DNA of 64,000 nucleotides, from NCBI GenBank assembly GCA_023935145.1, contig CM043699.1, positions 127,296,536 to 127,360,535 of the forward strand. The letters are read 5' to 3'. The translations under genes and the position numbers were made by a program. The notes below the pieces were generated by a model. It was not told the origin of the DNA. It saw only the letters and a program-made list of their open reading frames with translations, and did not search any database. The first letter of the stretch is position 1, and each line of letters begins with the position of its first letter. Source of the stretch: Bretschneidera sinensis. Lineage: Eukaryota; Streptophyta; Magnoliopsida; Brassicales; Akaniaceae. Shown piece after piece: positions 11,554-22,720 of this stretch.

Positions 11554-12630
11554 TTAACTCCACTCAAAGGGGGTATCTTTAACTAGGAGGGCACATAGTG
11601 GTCTAGATATTTTTGAAAAATTTTGTATGAACCTCCTATAAAAACTTGCATGGCCAAGGAAAGATCTCACATCCTTTATTGTCTTAGGGGTAGACAATTT
11701 AGAGATTAACTCAATCTTAGATTGATCAACCTCTATTCCTTTAGAAGAGACAATATGCCCTAAGACAATACCGGATGGTACCATGAAATGGCACTTTTCC
11801 CAATTTAAAACCAATTCTTTTTCCTCACAGTGAATTAATACTCTTTCTAAATTCATTAAGCATGTTTCAAATGAAGATCCAAAAACAGTTAGGTCATCCA
11901 TAAAAACCTCCATGCAATTTTGAACCATGTCACTAAAAATGCTCATCATGCAGCGTTGAAAAGTAGCAGGGGCGTTACATAATCTGAATGGAATTCTACG
12001 AAAAGCATAGGTGCCAAAGGGACAAGTAAATGTGGTCTTTTCTTGGTCTTCTAATGCAATTTCTATTTGATAATAACCATCTAGAAAATAGTAGAAGGGA
12101 TGACCAGCTACATGCTCAAGAATTTGATCAATAAAAGGGAGTGGGAAGTGGTCTTTCTTGGTGGCAGCATTTAATTTTCTGTAATCAATGCACACACGCC
12201 ACCCGTTCACAAGTTTGGTAGAGACTAACTCTCCTAGGTCATTTTTTATCACAGTGACTTCGGACTTTTTCGGGACGACTTGTGTAGGGCTCACCCACTT
12301 ACTATCAGCTATGAGATATATAATACCCGCATCTAATAGTTTCACTACTTCTTTTATAGTGGGGTTAAGCCTACGTTGAGGGTCTCTACGAGGACTGGTT
12401 CCTTCATCCAAATTTATTTTATGGGAGCATATCAGGGGACTAATTCCCTTTAAATCAGCCATGCTCCATCCCAGGGCTGATTTGTGATCATTTAAAGTTT
12501 GAATTAATCTTATACCTTGGGTCTCAGATAATTCAGAAGAAATAATAACAGGAAAGGTATCACCTGGACCGAGAAAGGCATGTTTCTGACACTTAGGTAG
12601 TAGCTTTAATTCGACTTTAGGTGCTTTCAC
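11554..12630 (-). pseudogene. Reverse transcriptase of element F
   Basis: A continuous 358-residue minus-strand frame. In order: linker (FPVIISSEL, ALGWSMADLKGISP), fingers (SPRRDPQRRLNPTIKEV, GIIYLIADSKWVSPTQVVPKKS), palm (WRVCIDYRKLNAATKKDHFPLPFIDQ, FLDGYYQIEIAL, RLCNAPATFQRCM, FMDD), thumb (NWEKCHFMV, GIVLGHIVSSKGIEVD) and connection (SFLGHASFYRRFI). The palm segment lacks three residues found in G and J (FLDGYSGY becomes FLDGY), an in-frame deletion just after the catalytic Asp region. The segment 12631-12791 is the linker to the protease, cut by G. Confidence 0.93.
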
Positions 12631-12791
12631 ACTTGAGGGGACTTGAGTCTTGCTTATTTCGGGAAGCTCATCAAACCTTGGTTGCCATGCCTGATTTCTG
12701 TAATCCTGAGATTTGTCAAAAACAACACATATATTAATTATATCATCAAATAAATCTATCTCAGAATTAACAAGAAAATTTTCAAGAGGGT

Positions 12792-14108
12792 TGATGAGTG
12801 CTAAATATTACATGTGTTAGCCACTTAGTTTACATTTGTTGAGTTCTTAATTATGTTATTTCGTGCTATTTTATCTATTTTCTGTGTTTTTATAGGTTTT
12901 GGAATAAAATGAAGCAATGTGGAAACTTCAGGGCTTAAAGAGCAAAAGCTGAGGATGCCTAGTTCGATCGAGCGCACAGGACATGCGATCGTGCGCACAC
13001 GGCAGAGATCAATCGCACCTGTGCTCGAGCGCACCAGACTTGTGATCGATCGCAAGTGACTCGCACATCCCACATTGGAAAGGAAAGAATTGATACAGCA
13101 TATATATTACAGCGCACTGTGATGCGCTCGAGTGCAACAGGGCTGTGATCGATCGCAGTTGACTCGCACATCCCACATCGGATAGGAAGCACTTACAGAG
13201 CGCCAGGCGCATTGATCGCACCAGACTTACGATTGATCACAAAGAGACAGTATCCCACATCGAATTTACAACTCATTGTACTCCGAGAATTCCCTTATAT
13301 AAACACTATCTCACCTCATTATTCAGTGTGCAGTCTGGTGGATTTCTACTAGCATTCTAGTAGATCTCCTAAGGGCTTTTGCCACCACCGGGGGAAGTGC
13401 TGCCCAACAGCGTGTGGAATTTCTCCCAATGTACAATCAGTTTTAACTCTTTTCAAGTTTTTAATGCTTAGCACTTTTTATTGTGAAATTTAGTTTCATA
13501 ATGATGGGTGGCTAAAATCTTCAGCTAAGGTTGAAGATGAAGCCTCGCCATTATTTAGCATTATATTTTCAGATACGTTTATATAATTGTGATATGTTTA
13601 GTTTAAATGTTCTATTTCAATTGTTTGAGTAAATTCTTACGATTGATAGTTTTTAATTGTTCTGTTGGATATTTTGTGTGATTCATCCGATGGATACATC
13701 GAATCCTTTTCGATTAAATTGGATTTCCTTTGTGATTTGTTAAAAGCGAATACATTGGATGCTTTTGATTTAATTGGGATATTTGTTGTTTTTTTGTTTA
13801 AATTGGATTCATGGAATGTTTTGATAGATTATTTTTATATAGAACATGAAAATATATGCTTTACTTTGGTTGGGTGGATTTGGAAACCTTAGTATTTTCA
13901 TCATTAGTTATTAAATCAATTTAATTTAGTTTAGTTTATATTTGTTTTGCAAAAATATAATTCACAATTTGGAACTAGATTAAAATAAGGTTAGTTTAGA
14001 TAAAAAGCTATTTTCATAACGCACTCCCTGTGGATTCGACCTCGTACTTGCACAACACTATATTGCAAACGATTCGTGCGCTTAACGAGTAATTTAAAAC
14101 TCATAACA
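12792..14108 (+). repeat. 5' LTR of element G
   Basis: TGATGAGTGC at 12792 to TCATAACA at 14108, 1,317 bp. Compared with the 3' LTR (1,362 bp) it is missing palindromic units in the 12960-13250 cluster, while the rest aligns closely. Downstream of the TATA box the transcript leader contains a degenerate threefold repeat (13670-13850) related to GGATACATTGAATGCTTTT. Confidence 0.95.
13252..13303 (+). promoter_or_regulatory. USE plus TATA promoter in G 5' LTR
   Basis: ATCCCACATCG (13252-13262) matches the plant snRNA gene USE consensus RTCCCACATCG exactly. TATATAAA follows at 13296-13303, with 33 bp between. Two further USE-like boxes lie upstream (about 13066, with one change, and about 13170), mixed with the CGATCGATCGC and GCGCTCGAG palindromes. 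Confidence 0.75.
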
Positions 14109-14114
14109 AGTTTT

Positions 14115-14132
14115 TGGCGCCGTTGTCGAGGA
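14115..14132 (+). other. Primer-binding site of element G (tRNA-Asp)
   Basis: TGGCGCCGTTGTCGAGGA, 6 bp after the LTR end, complements the tRNA-Asp 3' end with two transition-type differences. Confidence 0.9.
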
Positions 14133-14258
14133 ATGTTTTTGTTTGTGAAATTTTTGTCTAAATTGATTATATTTTTCTACTAGTTTAGTTAGTATTTTTG
14201 TTTTATTTTTATTTTTGTTTTATTTTATTTTGCTGCTTCTGCTAGTTAGTTTGTTTTA

Positions 14259-16025
14259 TTGTTTTTTGTTTGGTGTATGCTTGGTCGGAGATCCTTGAAT
14301 TTAGAATTGACACCTTTAGATCCCGATTTAGAAAGAACTCTTAGGAGACAAAAGAAGTCACTTGCTGAACAAGAGACAATTGAGATGGGAGAAAACTTGA
14401 GGAACCAAGAGCAACCTGGAGCGTGGAACGTGGACTCCACCACGTCCCTAAGAGATTTGTTCGCACCAATTGCGACTAACTCATCTTCCTGCATCGTGTT
14501 GCCACCCACCAATGCTACCCATTTTGATTTAAAGCCACATGTCATCCAACTCCTACCCTCATTTCATGGCTTAGATTTTGAAAATCCTTACAGCCATGTA
14601 AAGAAGTTTAAAGATATTTGTGCCATATTCAAGTTCCAGAACTTCTCAGAGGAGTCAGTCCATCTTAGACTTTTCCCTTTTTCTCTTCATGATAGAGCTA
14701 GGGCATGGTTAGATTCCAACACGTTCGGGTCTATTACATCTTGGGAAAATCTACTGAGTAAATTCTATAATAAATTTTTTCCAATGTCTAGAGTGAATGA
14801 GTACCAAAAGGAGATTAGTTCTTTCACTCAGGAGGAGGATGAGAAGTTTTCTAAGAGTTGAGAGCGTTTTAAAGAGTTAATGATTAGATGCCCTCCACAT
14901 GGATATGAGAAGTGGAGACTTGTTCAGTTCTTCTACCAAGGGTTGACTCAACCCAACCATAGCATGATCGAGTATATGAATAGGGGGGCATTCTTAAGTC
15001 TAATAGGGGATGAAGCATACAAGGCATTGGACAAACTGTTCGATAACTCGCAGCAGTGGGATTTTTCAAGCTGTCGGGATAAGTCCATTCGTGCTCCTAA
15101 GAAATGAGGCATCTATAAGATTAAGGAGGAGACTGACTTGAAGATAAAGATAGATGCTCTCACCAAGGAAATTGACGCTCTCACTATCGGCAAGTCCATG
15201 AATGCTGCCAATACAATTAATGACGATTGCTGTTCCATCTGTGCTAGTCCTATGCATTTAACGCAGAATTTTCCATCTATGCTGGCGTTTACCGAGTGTC
15301 CCACGGAACATATAAACGCTTTCAATGACTATAGGAGGCAATCAGGTGGATCCTACTCTGAGACTTACAATCCAGGGTGGCGGAACCACCCTAATTTTTC
15401 ATGGAAGCAGAACCAATTGCTGAATCAGGGAGGAGGACCTCATCATGCTCACAATCAATACCCTCCTGGATTGCCTCCACCAATTCCAAGTCATGGTCAC
15501 TCAGTCCATCCAGCACCAGCATCTGCTTACTATACTCTCACTCAAGTGCCAACATCGGTTTCACAGTCATTGGATGACAACTTTAAGGAGTTCATAAAAA
15601 TGACTGGCCAATCCATCAGCGAAGTGAAGAGTGCGACAATAGTAAACACCCAAGCGATTGCTAATCTAGAGAGTCAAATGGGGCAAATCGCAAGTCACTT
15701 GGATGAAAGAGAAAAAGGAAAGTTCTCCAGTCAGCCCGTGACCAACCCGAAGAGACAATTTGTGATTGGAAATTCATCAACTTCTACGCACGGGGAGGAA
15801 CAAGTACAATCGATTATCACATTAAGATCTGGGAGACAAGTGGACAATCGAGTGAAAGAGAGCCCTGCTATGCAGCAAGGGTAAGAAAGTGGCGACAAGG
15901 AGAAGAGAGATACTGAGCCATCTATAGCCACTCCTACTGTGAATGAACCTCCTAGGTCATTTGTACCTAAAGCACCTTACCCTGAGAGATTACAAACGCC
16001 CAAGAAATGAGGGAAGTTTGAAGAA
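14259..16025 (+). pseudogene. Gag of element G
   Basis: N-terminal frame 14259-14861: PLDPDLERTLRRQKK, LRDLFAPIATNSSSCIVLPP, HFDLKPHVIQLLPSFHGL, LFPFSLHDRARAWLDSN, SKFYNKFFP. A TGA near 14859 sits where Trp/Glu is expected (KS*ERFKEL). The frame then continues as CPPHGYEKW, FYQGLTQPN, stops at 15105, and goes on to the zinc knuckle CSICASPMHLTQNF at about 15230-15271, where the fourth Cys is Phe, so the knuckle is damaged. The YNPGWRNHPNFSW motif, a Pro-rich stretch and LRSGRQVD follow, and the frame stops at 15882 and 16008. The last stops look like single base changes. Start at 14259 or 14280. Confidence 0.92.
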
Positions 16026-16738
16026 ATTCTTGAGGTGTTCAAGCGAGTCCAAATCAATATTCCACTTTTGGACGCCATCGAGCAAGTGCCATCATATGCC
16101 AAGTTCTTAAAGGACTTGATCACTATCAAGAGGAGGACGAATGTCCAGAAGAAGGCATTTTTTACCGAGCAGGTTAGCTCAATCCTTCAGTGCAAGCTGT
16201 CGATCGAGTATAAGGACCCAGGGTGTCCTACCATCTCTTGCATGATAGGAGTCAGCTAGATTGAGAGGGCTCTATTGGATTTAGGATCTAGTGTGAATCT
16301 TCTACCCTATTCAGTCTATTTGCAGTTAGGGTTAGGAGAATTGAAGCCCACATTGACAACACTTCAATTGGCTGACAGGTCAGTAAAAATACCACGGGGA
16401 GTAGTTGAGGACGTTTTGATAAAGGTAGATCAATTTTATTTCCCCGTGGATTTTTTATGCTAGATATAGAGTCGGTCTAGAATACAGAGATTCAGATACC
16501 GGTGATTCTAGGGCGACCATTCTTAGCCACGGCTAACGCCCTAATCAATTGTAGGACAGGGGTGATGAAGATTTCCTTCGAAAATATGACAGTGGAGTTG
16601 AATATTTTTGATATCACTAAGCAACCACTGGAATTTACTGAAGTAAGAAATATATGCTTAATAAAGGAGATTATTGAAGATATGATGGATGAATCCAGCA
16701 GAGTCTTTGCCTGTGATTATAGCTTCAGATTTGGTTGA
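16026..16738 (+). pseudogene. Aspartic protease and linker of element G
   Basis: IPLLDAIEQVPSYAKFLKDL leads to the protease: ERALLDLGSSVNLLPYSVYL (active site DLGS), LQLADRSVKIPRGVVEDVLI, then, after a frame change near 16460, PVILGRPFLATANALINCR and MTVELNIFDITKQP. A stop at 16257 lies just before the active-site block. It processes the polyprotein in intact relatives. Confidence 0.9.
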
Positions 16739-17843
16739 GGCTCAAGAGGAGAAATTATTAGATGTTTTGAAAGAACACAAGGAAGCTATAGGCTGGACCA
16801 TTGAGGATATTAAGGGAATTAGCCCCTCGTTGGTAATGCATAAGATACATTTGGAGGAGAATGCCAAGCCATCAAGGGAGCCACAAAGAAGGCTCAACCC
16901 AGCTATGCAAGAGGTAGTGAAGGCAGAAGTAATTAAGCTGTTAGATGCAGGGATCATTTATCCCATCTCTGATAGCAAGTGGGTGAGCTCGATTCATGTC
17001 GTGCCCAAGCGAGCTAGATTAACAGTAGTGAAGAATAAGGACGACGAGTTGGTGCCAACTCGTGTTCAGTCAGGGTGGAGAGTGTGTATAGACTACCGTA
17101 AATTGAACGCTGCCATAAGGAAGCATCATTTTTCACTCCCATTTATTGATCAGATGGTGGAGTGTTTGGCTGGGCATGAGTATTATTGTTTTTTGGATGG
17201 TTATTCTGGATATAACCAGGTCCTTGTAGACCCCGAAGATCAGGAGAAGACAATATTTACCTGTCATTTTGGGACATTCGCCTACCATCGCATACCGTTT
17301 GGGTTATGCAATGCACCTGCTACTTTTCAGCGGTGCATGGTCAGTATATTCTCTGACATAGTGGAGCGTTCTTTAGAGATTTTCATGGATGATTTCTCCG
17401 TCTTCGGTTCATCATTTGAGGAGTGTCTGTACCATCTCACTTTGGTTTTAGTGCAGTGCAAGGAGAAGAACCTGGTGTTTAATTGGGAGAAGTGCCATTT
17501 TATGGTCAAGCAAGGTATTGTACTGGGGAACGTTATATCTCATCGAGGGATTGAGGTTGACAAAGCGAAGGTGGACCTGATTTCCAACCTTCCACCCCCA
17601 CGTATAGTGAAGGAGGTTCGATCTTTTCTGGGCCATGTAGGATTCTACAGGCGATTTATCCATAATTTCAGCAAGATCACTCGGCCCTTGTGCAAGTTAT
17701 TAATGAAGGATGCCCCATTTGTATTTGATGAAGATTGTAAGAAAGCATTTGAGGATTTGAAGAAGATTCTGACATCCACACCCATTATTCAGCCACCCAA
17801 CTGGGGTGTGCCTTTTGAAATTATGTATGACGCATCAGACTAA
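16689..17843 (+). pseudogene. Reverse transcriptase of element G
   Basis: 384 residues are open without interruption. Linker LPVIIASDL, AIGWTIEDIKGISPSLV; fingers SREPQRRLNPAMQEVVKAEV, GIIYPISDSKWVS; palm WRVCIDYRKLNAAIRK, FLDGYSGYNQVLV, GLCNAPATFQRCM, FMDD (about 17385); thumb NWEKCHFMVKQGIVLGNVIS; connection SFLGHVGFYRRFI and RPLCKLLMKDA. It runs into the RNase H start (MYDASD) before a TAA at 17841. The open frame starts inside the polyprotein, so its first Met is not a true initiator. This is the best preserved pol segment of the Athila copies here. Confidence 0.94.
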
Positions 17844-18185
17844 GCTGTTGGAGTTGTTTTGGGGCAGCGTGTTGACAAACTTCCCCATGTTATCTATTAT
17901 CCAAGTCGAACTCTAAATGACGCACAACTCAATTAATCTACCACTGAGAAGGAGTTGCTAGCAGTTGTTTTTGCATTAGACAAGTTCAGATCCTACTTGT
18001 TAGGATCTAAAGTCATTATCTACTCGGACCATGCAGCATTGAAGTATCTTTTCTCTAAAAAAGATGCTAAATCTCATCTTATCTGATGGATCTTGCTACT
18101 TCAAGAGTTCGACATAGAGATTCGGGATAAGAAAGGTTCCGAAAATGTGGTGGTGGACCATTTGTCTAGATTGATTGTGGATTTC
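17820..18185 (+). pseudogene. RNase H of element G
   Basis: After MYDASD and the stop at 17841 the frame continues: AVGVVLGQRVDK, YYPSRTLNDAQLN (stop at 17935), [41 protein letters not shown] (stop near 18085), then [26 protein letters not shown] at 18093-18175. The acidic catalytic pattern is visible but three nonsense codons break it. Confidence 0.88.
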
Positions 18186-19490
18186 ACTAAGGTCACCACT
18201 TCCATTTCTGAGACCTTTTCTGATGAGCAATTGATGCACATTGCTCACAATCCCGCACCATGGTTTGCTGATATAGTGAACTACCTTGTCACTGGTCAAA
18301 TGCCTTTGCATTGGGGGCGACAAGATAAATCAAAGTTTTTGGCCATGGTAAAACATTTTTTCTGGGATGATCCTTACCTGTTCAAGTATTGTCCCGATCA
18401 GATCATCAGAAGGTGTATTCCTGAGCATGACCAATCTAATGTCATCACCTTCTGTCATGATCATGCTTGTGGAGGCCATTTCAGTGCAAAAAGACCGCTG
18501 CAAATATTTTACAGTGCGGATTCTATTGGCCTACCCTGTTCCGAGACTCTCACATTTACTGTGTATCTTGTGAGCGTTGCCAAAAGCTAGGGAGTATTTC
18601 TAGAAGGAATATGATGCCCCTCAACCCTATTCTGATTATTGAGATTTTTTATGTGTGGGGCATTGATTTTATGGGACCTTTCCCAAACTTCTTTGGCTAT
18701 CTGTACATTCTAGTTGCTCTGGACTATCTGTCCAAATGGGTGGAAGCAGTTGCATGTAAGACCAATGATTGTGGTCCAATTTTTGAAGAACAATATCTTT
18801 GCTCATTTTGGTACGCCTCGAGCAATTATAAGTGATGGAGGTAAGCATTTTTGCAACAGGATTTTTGAGCAGTTGATGAAGAAGTATTTCATCACACACA
18901 AAGTTGCCACCCCATATCACCCACAGACGAGTGGACAAGTGGAAATTTCCAATCGTGAGATTAAGCACATTTTGGAGAAAACTGTGAACCCTAATAGAAA
19001 AGACTAGTCTCTGCGATTGACTGATGCACTGTGGGGATATCGAACAGCATTCAAGATGCCAATTGGCATGTCTCCATACCGTATTGTGTACGAAAAAGCC
19101 TGTCACCTTCCGGTCGAATTAGAGCATAGAGCCTATTGGGCTATCAAACAGCTGAATTTTAATCTTTTAAAGGCTGGATCCCAAAGGAAGCTCCAACTCA
19201 ATGAATTAGAGGAGCTGTGAAATGATGCATATGAGTGTGCACGGTTATACAAAGCACAAATGAAGTAGACTCATGACCAAAACATTTTGAGACGAGCTTT
19301 TGAGCCGAGTCTCGATGGACCGGCCCCTTTATTATTCGGTCAGTTTTTCCTCATGGGGCCATTGAGATTGAGGATCCAAAGAATGGTAACACTTTCAAGG
19401 TAAATAGGCAGAGGCTAAAACCATTCTTGGAGTTGAGGAGTCTGGACATTGAGACAATATTGTTGACATATCCTATTTACTCTTATTGAG
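18186..19490 (+). pseudogene. Integrase of element G
   Basis: Zinc-binding HHCC region at about 18410-18590 ([15 protein letters not shown], then [16 protein letters not shown] after a frame change near 18500). DDE core: [12 protein letters not shown] (first Asp, about 18664), [14 protein letters not shown] (second Asp), [16 protein letters not shown] (Glu, about 18940). C-terminal part [29 protein letters not shown] (19010-19100), [15 protein letters not shown], then a degraded tail to about 19490 ending in a TYPIYSY-like stretch. All three catalytic residues are present, unlike F. Frameshifts and stops (19007, 19218, 19267) prevent expression. Confidence 0.92.
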
Positions 19491-20766
19491 GGTCATATAC
19501 TAAGGAGAGTCTGGCTGAAGACTTTAAACTTAGCGCTCATGGGAGGCACACCACAGCTTATCTTTTTATTTGTTTATTATTTTACATATTTATGCTTAAT
19601 GTTTGTTTATAGTATTTTTTGTTTTCTAGTCTTTATTTTTCAGGGACAACGCCTACTGGAGATCAAGTTTGGGGGTATTCTATGAGCCATACCAGTCCAG
19701 ATAGTTCTCCATATCCCAGGTCAACTCTTTCCATATTATTCACACATTGGGGTCAGTGTGTAATTTAAGTTTGGGGGTATGGGAGACACATTACACACAC
19801 TTTGTCCTAATTTATTATTGTTTTTTTTAATGCATTCTCATGTTATTTTGAAATTTTAGTTGATCTAAACAATTTTTGTGATGTGATTCATTGGTGAGCT
19901 TAAATTTTGGAACACATGATCTGTTGATAAAGTTTTAAAATTTAGTTACTTACTTGAGGCATTTGAGAATTTACATGTTTGATTTCGAATCTAACATGAG
20001 CACATTAGTACGCATTATGTGAGGTATGACATGTGATTTTAATGTGTACGTTTCTGTCTTAACTGAAACTAGATGACTTGTTGGATTAACACTTTGGCAT
20101 ATATATAAAAAAAAGAATTGAAATGAATGATGATCATAAATAAACTTTCCACTGAGTAACTGGACCTCTTGCCTCAGTAAGCAGTGAGTGTTCACGTCAA
20201 AGGTTGGAATTTTGTTTAATAGTATTAAGGCCAGTTTAATTTCGTAGCATTTTTTACTCGAATTAGTAAGTCCAAAGGGGTGTCTGTACACCTAATGCCC
20301 TAAAACCATCTGGTTTGGGAGTAATTGACTCAACACTTGCTACATGGGTCAATTAGAAAGCTTAAGGAAACTAAACATAACAGAGCCTTACAAAAAGAGA
20401 AGAAAATAAAAACCATGCCATTTTCGTTCATTCTGGTGGGAAATACGGTGAATCTTGAGAAATAGAGACCTTACACATTGGACTCATTCAGAAGCTTCAT
20501 TTTTAATTGCTAATTTACTTTACACTGAGTCAGACTTATGATGCATTAGCCTGCCTTTTGTAAGTAATTAGATTTTAACATTTCTATTCATTGCGAAGAT
20601 GGGTTTATCTTTTTAAGCTTGCTCATGAATCATTATCATGATGGTGTGTGCTCTCAAAATCTTTGGATACCATGAGTTATGAACTTATCTTTATATTCTT
20701 TGTTTTTTATTTAGTTTTTAGTTTCGTATTGCTATGGGACTAGCAATATGTAAGTTTGGGGGTATT
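19491..20766 (+). other. 3' untranslated region and PPT of element G
   Basis: Noncoding. It holds the conserved Athila box GTCTGGCTGAAGACtTT with TTAGCGCTCATGGGAGGC at about 19509-19548, and three copies of AAGTTTGGGGGTAT (about 19663, 19767, 20752). The last directly precedes the 3' LTR and is the functional polypurine tract position. The structured block at 20151-20322 is listed separately. The rest is AT-rich. Confidence 0.8.
20151..20322 (+). other. Conserved stem-loop chain in G 3' UTR
   Basis: Short inverted repeats occur in series: ACTGAG...CTCAGT, GTGAgtgtTCAC, TTACTcgaattAGTAA, GGTGTctgtACACC and AAACCatctGGTTT. The same series occurs in A, B and E with the stems mostly kept and loops changed. 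Role unknown; an RNA-level signal is inferred. Confidence 0.55.
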
Positions 20767-22128
20767 TGATGAGTGCTAAATATTACATGTTTTAGCCCCT
20801 TAGTTTGCATTTGTTGAGTTCTTAATTATGTTATTTCGTGCTATTTTATCTATTTTCGGTATTTTCTGTGTTTTTATAGGTTTTGGAATAAAATAAAGCA
20901 ATGTGGAAACTTCAGGGCTTAAAGAGCAAAAGCTGAGGATGCCTAGTGCGATCGAGCGCACAGGACGTGCGATTGATCGCACTTGCGATCGTGCGCACAT
21001 GGTAGAGATCAATCGCACCTGCGCTCGAGCGCACTAGACTTGCGATCGATCACAAGTGACTCGCACATCCCACATTGGAAAGGAAACATTTGATACTGCA
21101 TATATATTACAGTGCACTATGATGCGCTCGAGTGCAACAGGGCTGCGATCGATCGCAGTTAACTCGCACATCCCACATCGGATAGGAAGCACTTACAGGG
21201 CACCAGACGCATTGCATCGTACCATGCTACGATCGATCGCACCAGACTTGCGATCGATCACAAAGAGGCAGTATCCCACATCGAATTTATAGCTCATTGT
21301 GCTCCGAGAATTCCCTTATATAAATACTATCTCACCTCATTATTCAGTGTGCAGTCTGGTGGATTTCTACTAGCATTCTAGTAGATCTCCTAAGGGCTTT
21401 TGCCACCACCGAGGGAAGTGCTGCCCAACAGCGTGTGGAATTTCTTCCAATGTACAGTCAGTTTTAATTCTTTTCAAGTTTCTAATGCTTAATACTTTTT
21501 ATTATGAAATTTAGTTTCATGATGATGGGTGGCTAAAATCTTCAGCTAAGGTTGAAGATGAAGCCTCACCATTGTTTAGCATTATATTTTCAGATATGTT
21601 TATGCAATTCTGATATGTTTAGTTTAAATGTTCTATTTCAATTGTTTGAGTAAATTCTTACGATTGATAGTTTTTAATTGTTCTGTTGGATATTTTGTGT
21701 GATTCATCCGATGGATACATCGAATCCTTTTCGATTAAATTGGATTTCCTTTGTAATTTGTTAAAAACGGATACATTGGATGCTTTTGGTTTAATTGGGA
21801 TATTTGTTGTTTTTTGTTTAAATTGGATTCATGGAATGTTTTGATAGATTATTTTTATATAGAACATGAAGATATATGCTTTACTTTGGTTTTGTGGATT
21901 CGGAAACCTTAGTGTTTTCATCATTAGTTATTAAATCAATTTAATTTAGTTTAGTTTATATTTGTTTTGCAAAAATATAATTCACAATTTGGAACTAGGT
22001 TAAAATAAGGTTAGTTTAGATAAAAACACTATTTTCACAACGCACTCCCTGTGGATTCGACCTCGCACTTGCACAACACTATATTGCAAATGATTGGTGC
22101 GCTTGCGAGCAATTTAAAACTCACAACA
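20767..22128 (+). repeat. 3' LTR of element G
   Basis: TGATGAGTGC to CTCACAACA, 1,362 bp, followed by the AGGGT target duplication. The palindrome cluster (20945-21260) is longer than in the 5' LTR: extra CGATTGATCGCACTTG and CTACGATCGATCGC units are present. It has the same USE/TATA arrangement as the 5' copy. Confidence 0.95.
21273..21324 (+). promoter_or_regulatory. USE plus TATA promoter in G 3' LTR
   Basis: ATCCCACATCG (21273-21283), 33 bp, TATATAAA (21317-21324). The sequence between differs from the 5' LTR at several bases but the spacing does not. Confidence 0.72.
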
Positions 22129-22133
22129 AGGGT

Positions 22134-22720
22134 CATAATCATGAGTTAAGAAAACTCCCTCATTGACGAGTGACTTGATTATGAAAAGCTGGTGGTTTTC
22201 GTCCTCATCTTCGGGCTGTTTTGCAACATTGAAAATATTTACTTCAAGGGTCATGTTGCCAAAGGACAGCTTCATGGGACCATTCCTACAATTTATTAGA
22301 GCATTCGCAGTAGCAAGAAAAGGTCTACCCAAAATCAAAGGGATTTTAGAGTTAGTGTCTATAGCAGAAGTAGTATCAAGAATTAAGAAATCAACAGGAT
22401 AATAAAATTTATCAATTTAAATCAAAACATCCTCAACCACACCTCGAGGTACTTTGACTGAGCGAGAAGCCAATTGTAATACCACACCAGTTGGTTTGAT
22501 TTCTCCTAACCCCAGCTATAAGTAAATGGAAAATGGCATCAGGTTTACACTAGCTCCTAGATCTAGTAAGGCTTGTCCAACCTCATGATTTTCAATGCTG
22601 CAAGCAATGGTAGGATAGCTCGGATCTTTATATTTCAGGGGAATTCTTTGCTCAATTAGTGCACTAACTTGCTCAGTTAGGCAAGTTGTTTTCTTGACAT
22701 GATGTTTCCTCTTAATCGTG
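22134..22720 (-). pseudogene. Aspartic protease of element F
   Basis: Minus strand: ALLDLGASVNLMPFSIYL near 22515-22575 (active site DLGA), a stop just after it, LQLASRSVKVPRGVVEDVLI, and the second block ILGRPFLATANALINCRNG at about 22300-22338, continuing to QPEDEDENHQLFIIKSL. At its low-coordinate end the gene is cut by G (AGGGT duplication at 22129-22133), and the linker resumes at 12791. Two internal stops make it inactive. Confidence 0.9.

Larger units (their letters stand above)
12792..22128 (+). mobile_element. Element G: full-length plus-strand Athila element
   Basis: LTRs at 12792-14108 and 20767-22128 are flanked by a 5-bp target duplication AGGGT (12787-12791 and 22129-22133). 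Internal order: tRNA-Asp PBS, gag, protease, RT, RNase H, integrase, 3' UTR, PPT. It has no ORF3. Length is 9.3 kb. It lies in the PR-RT linker of F in the opposite orientation. Several single nonsense codons and small frameshifts disable it, but domain order is complete. Its gag, 3' UTR and LTR promoter layout match A and B. Confidence 0.95.
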
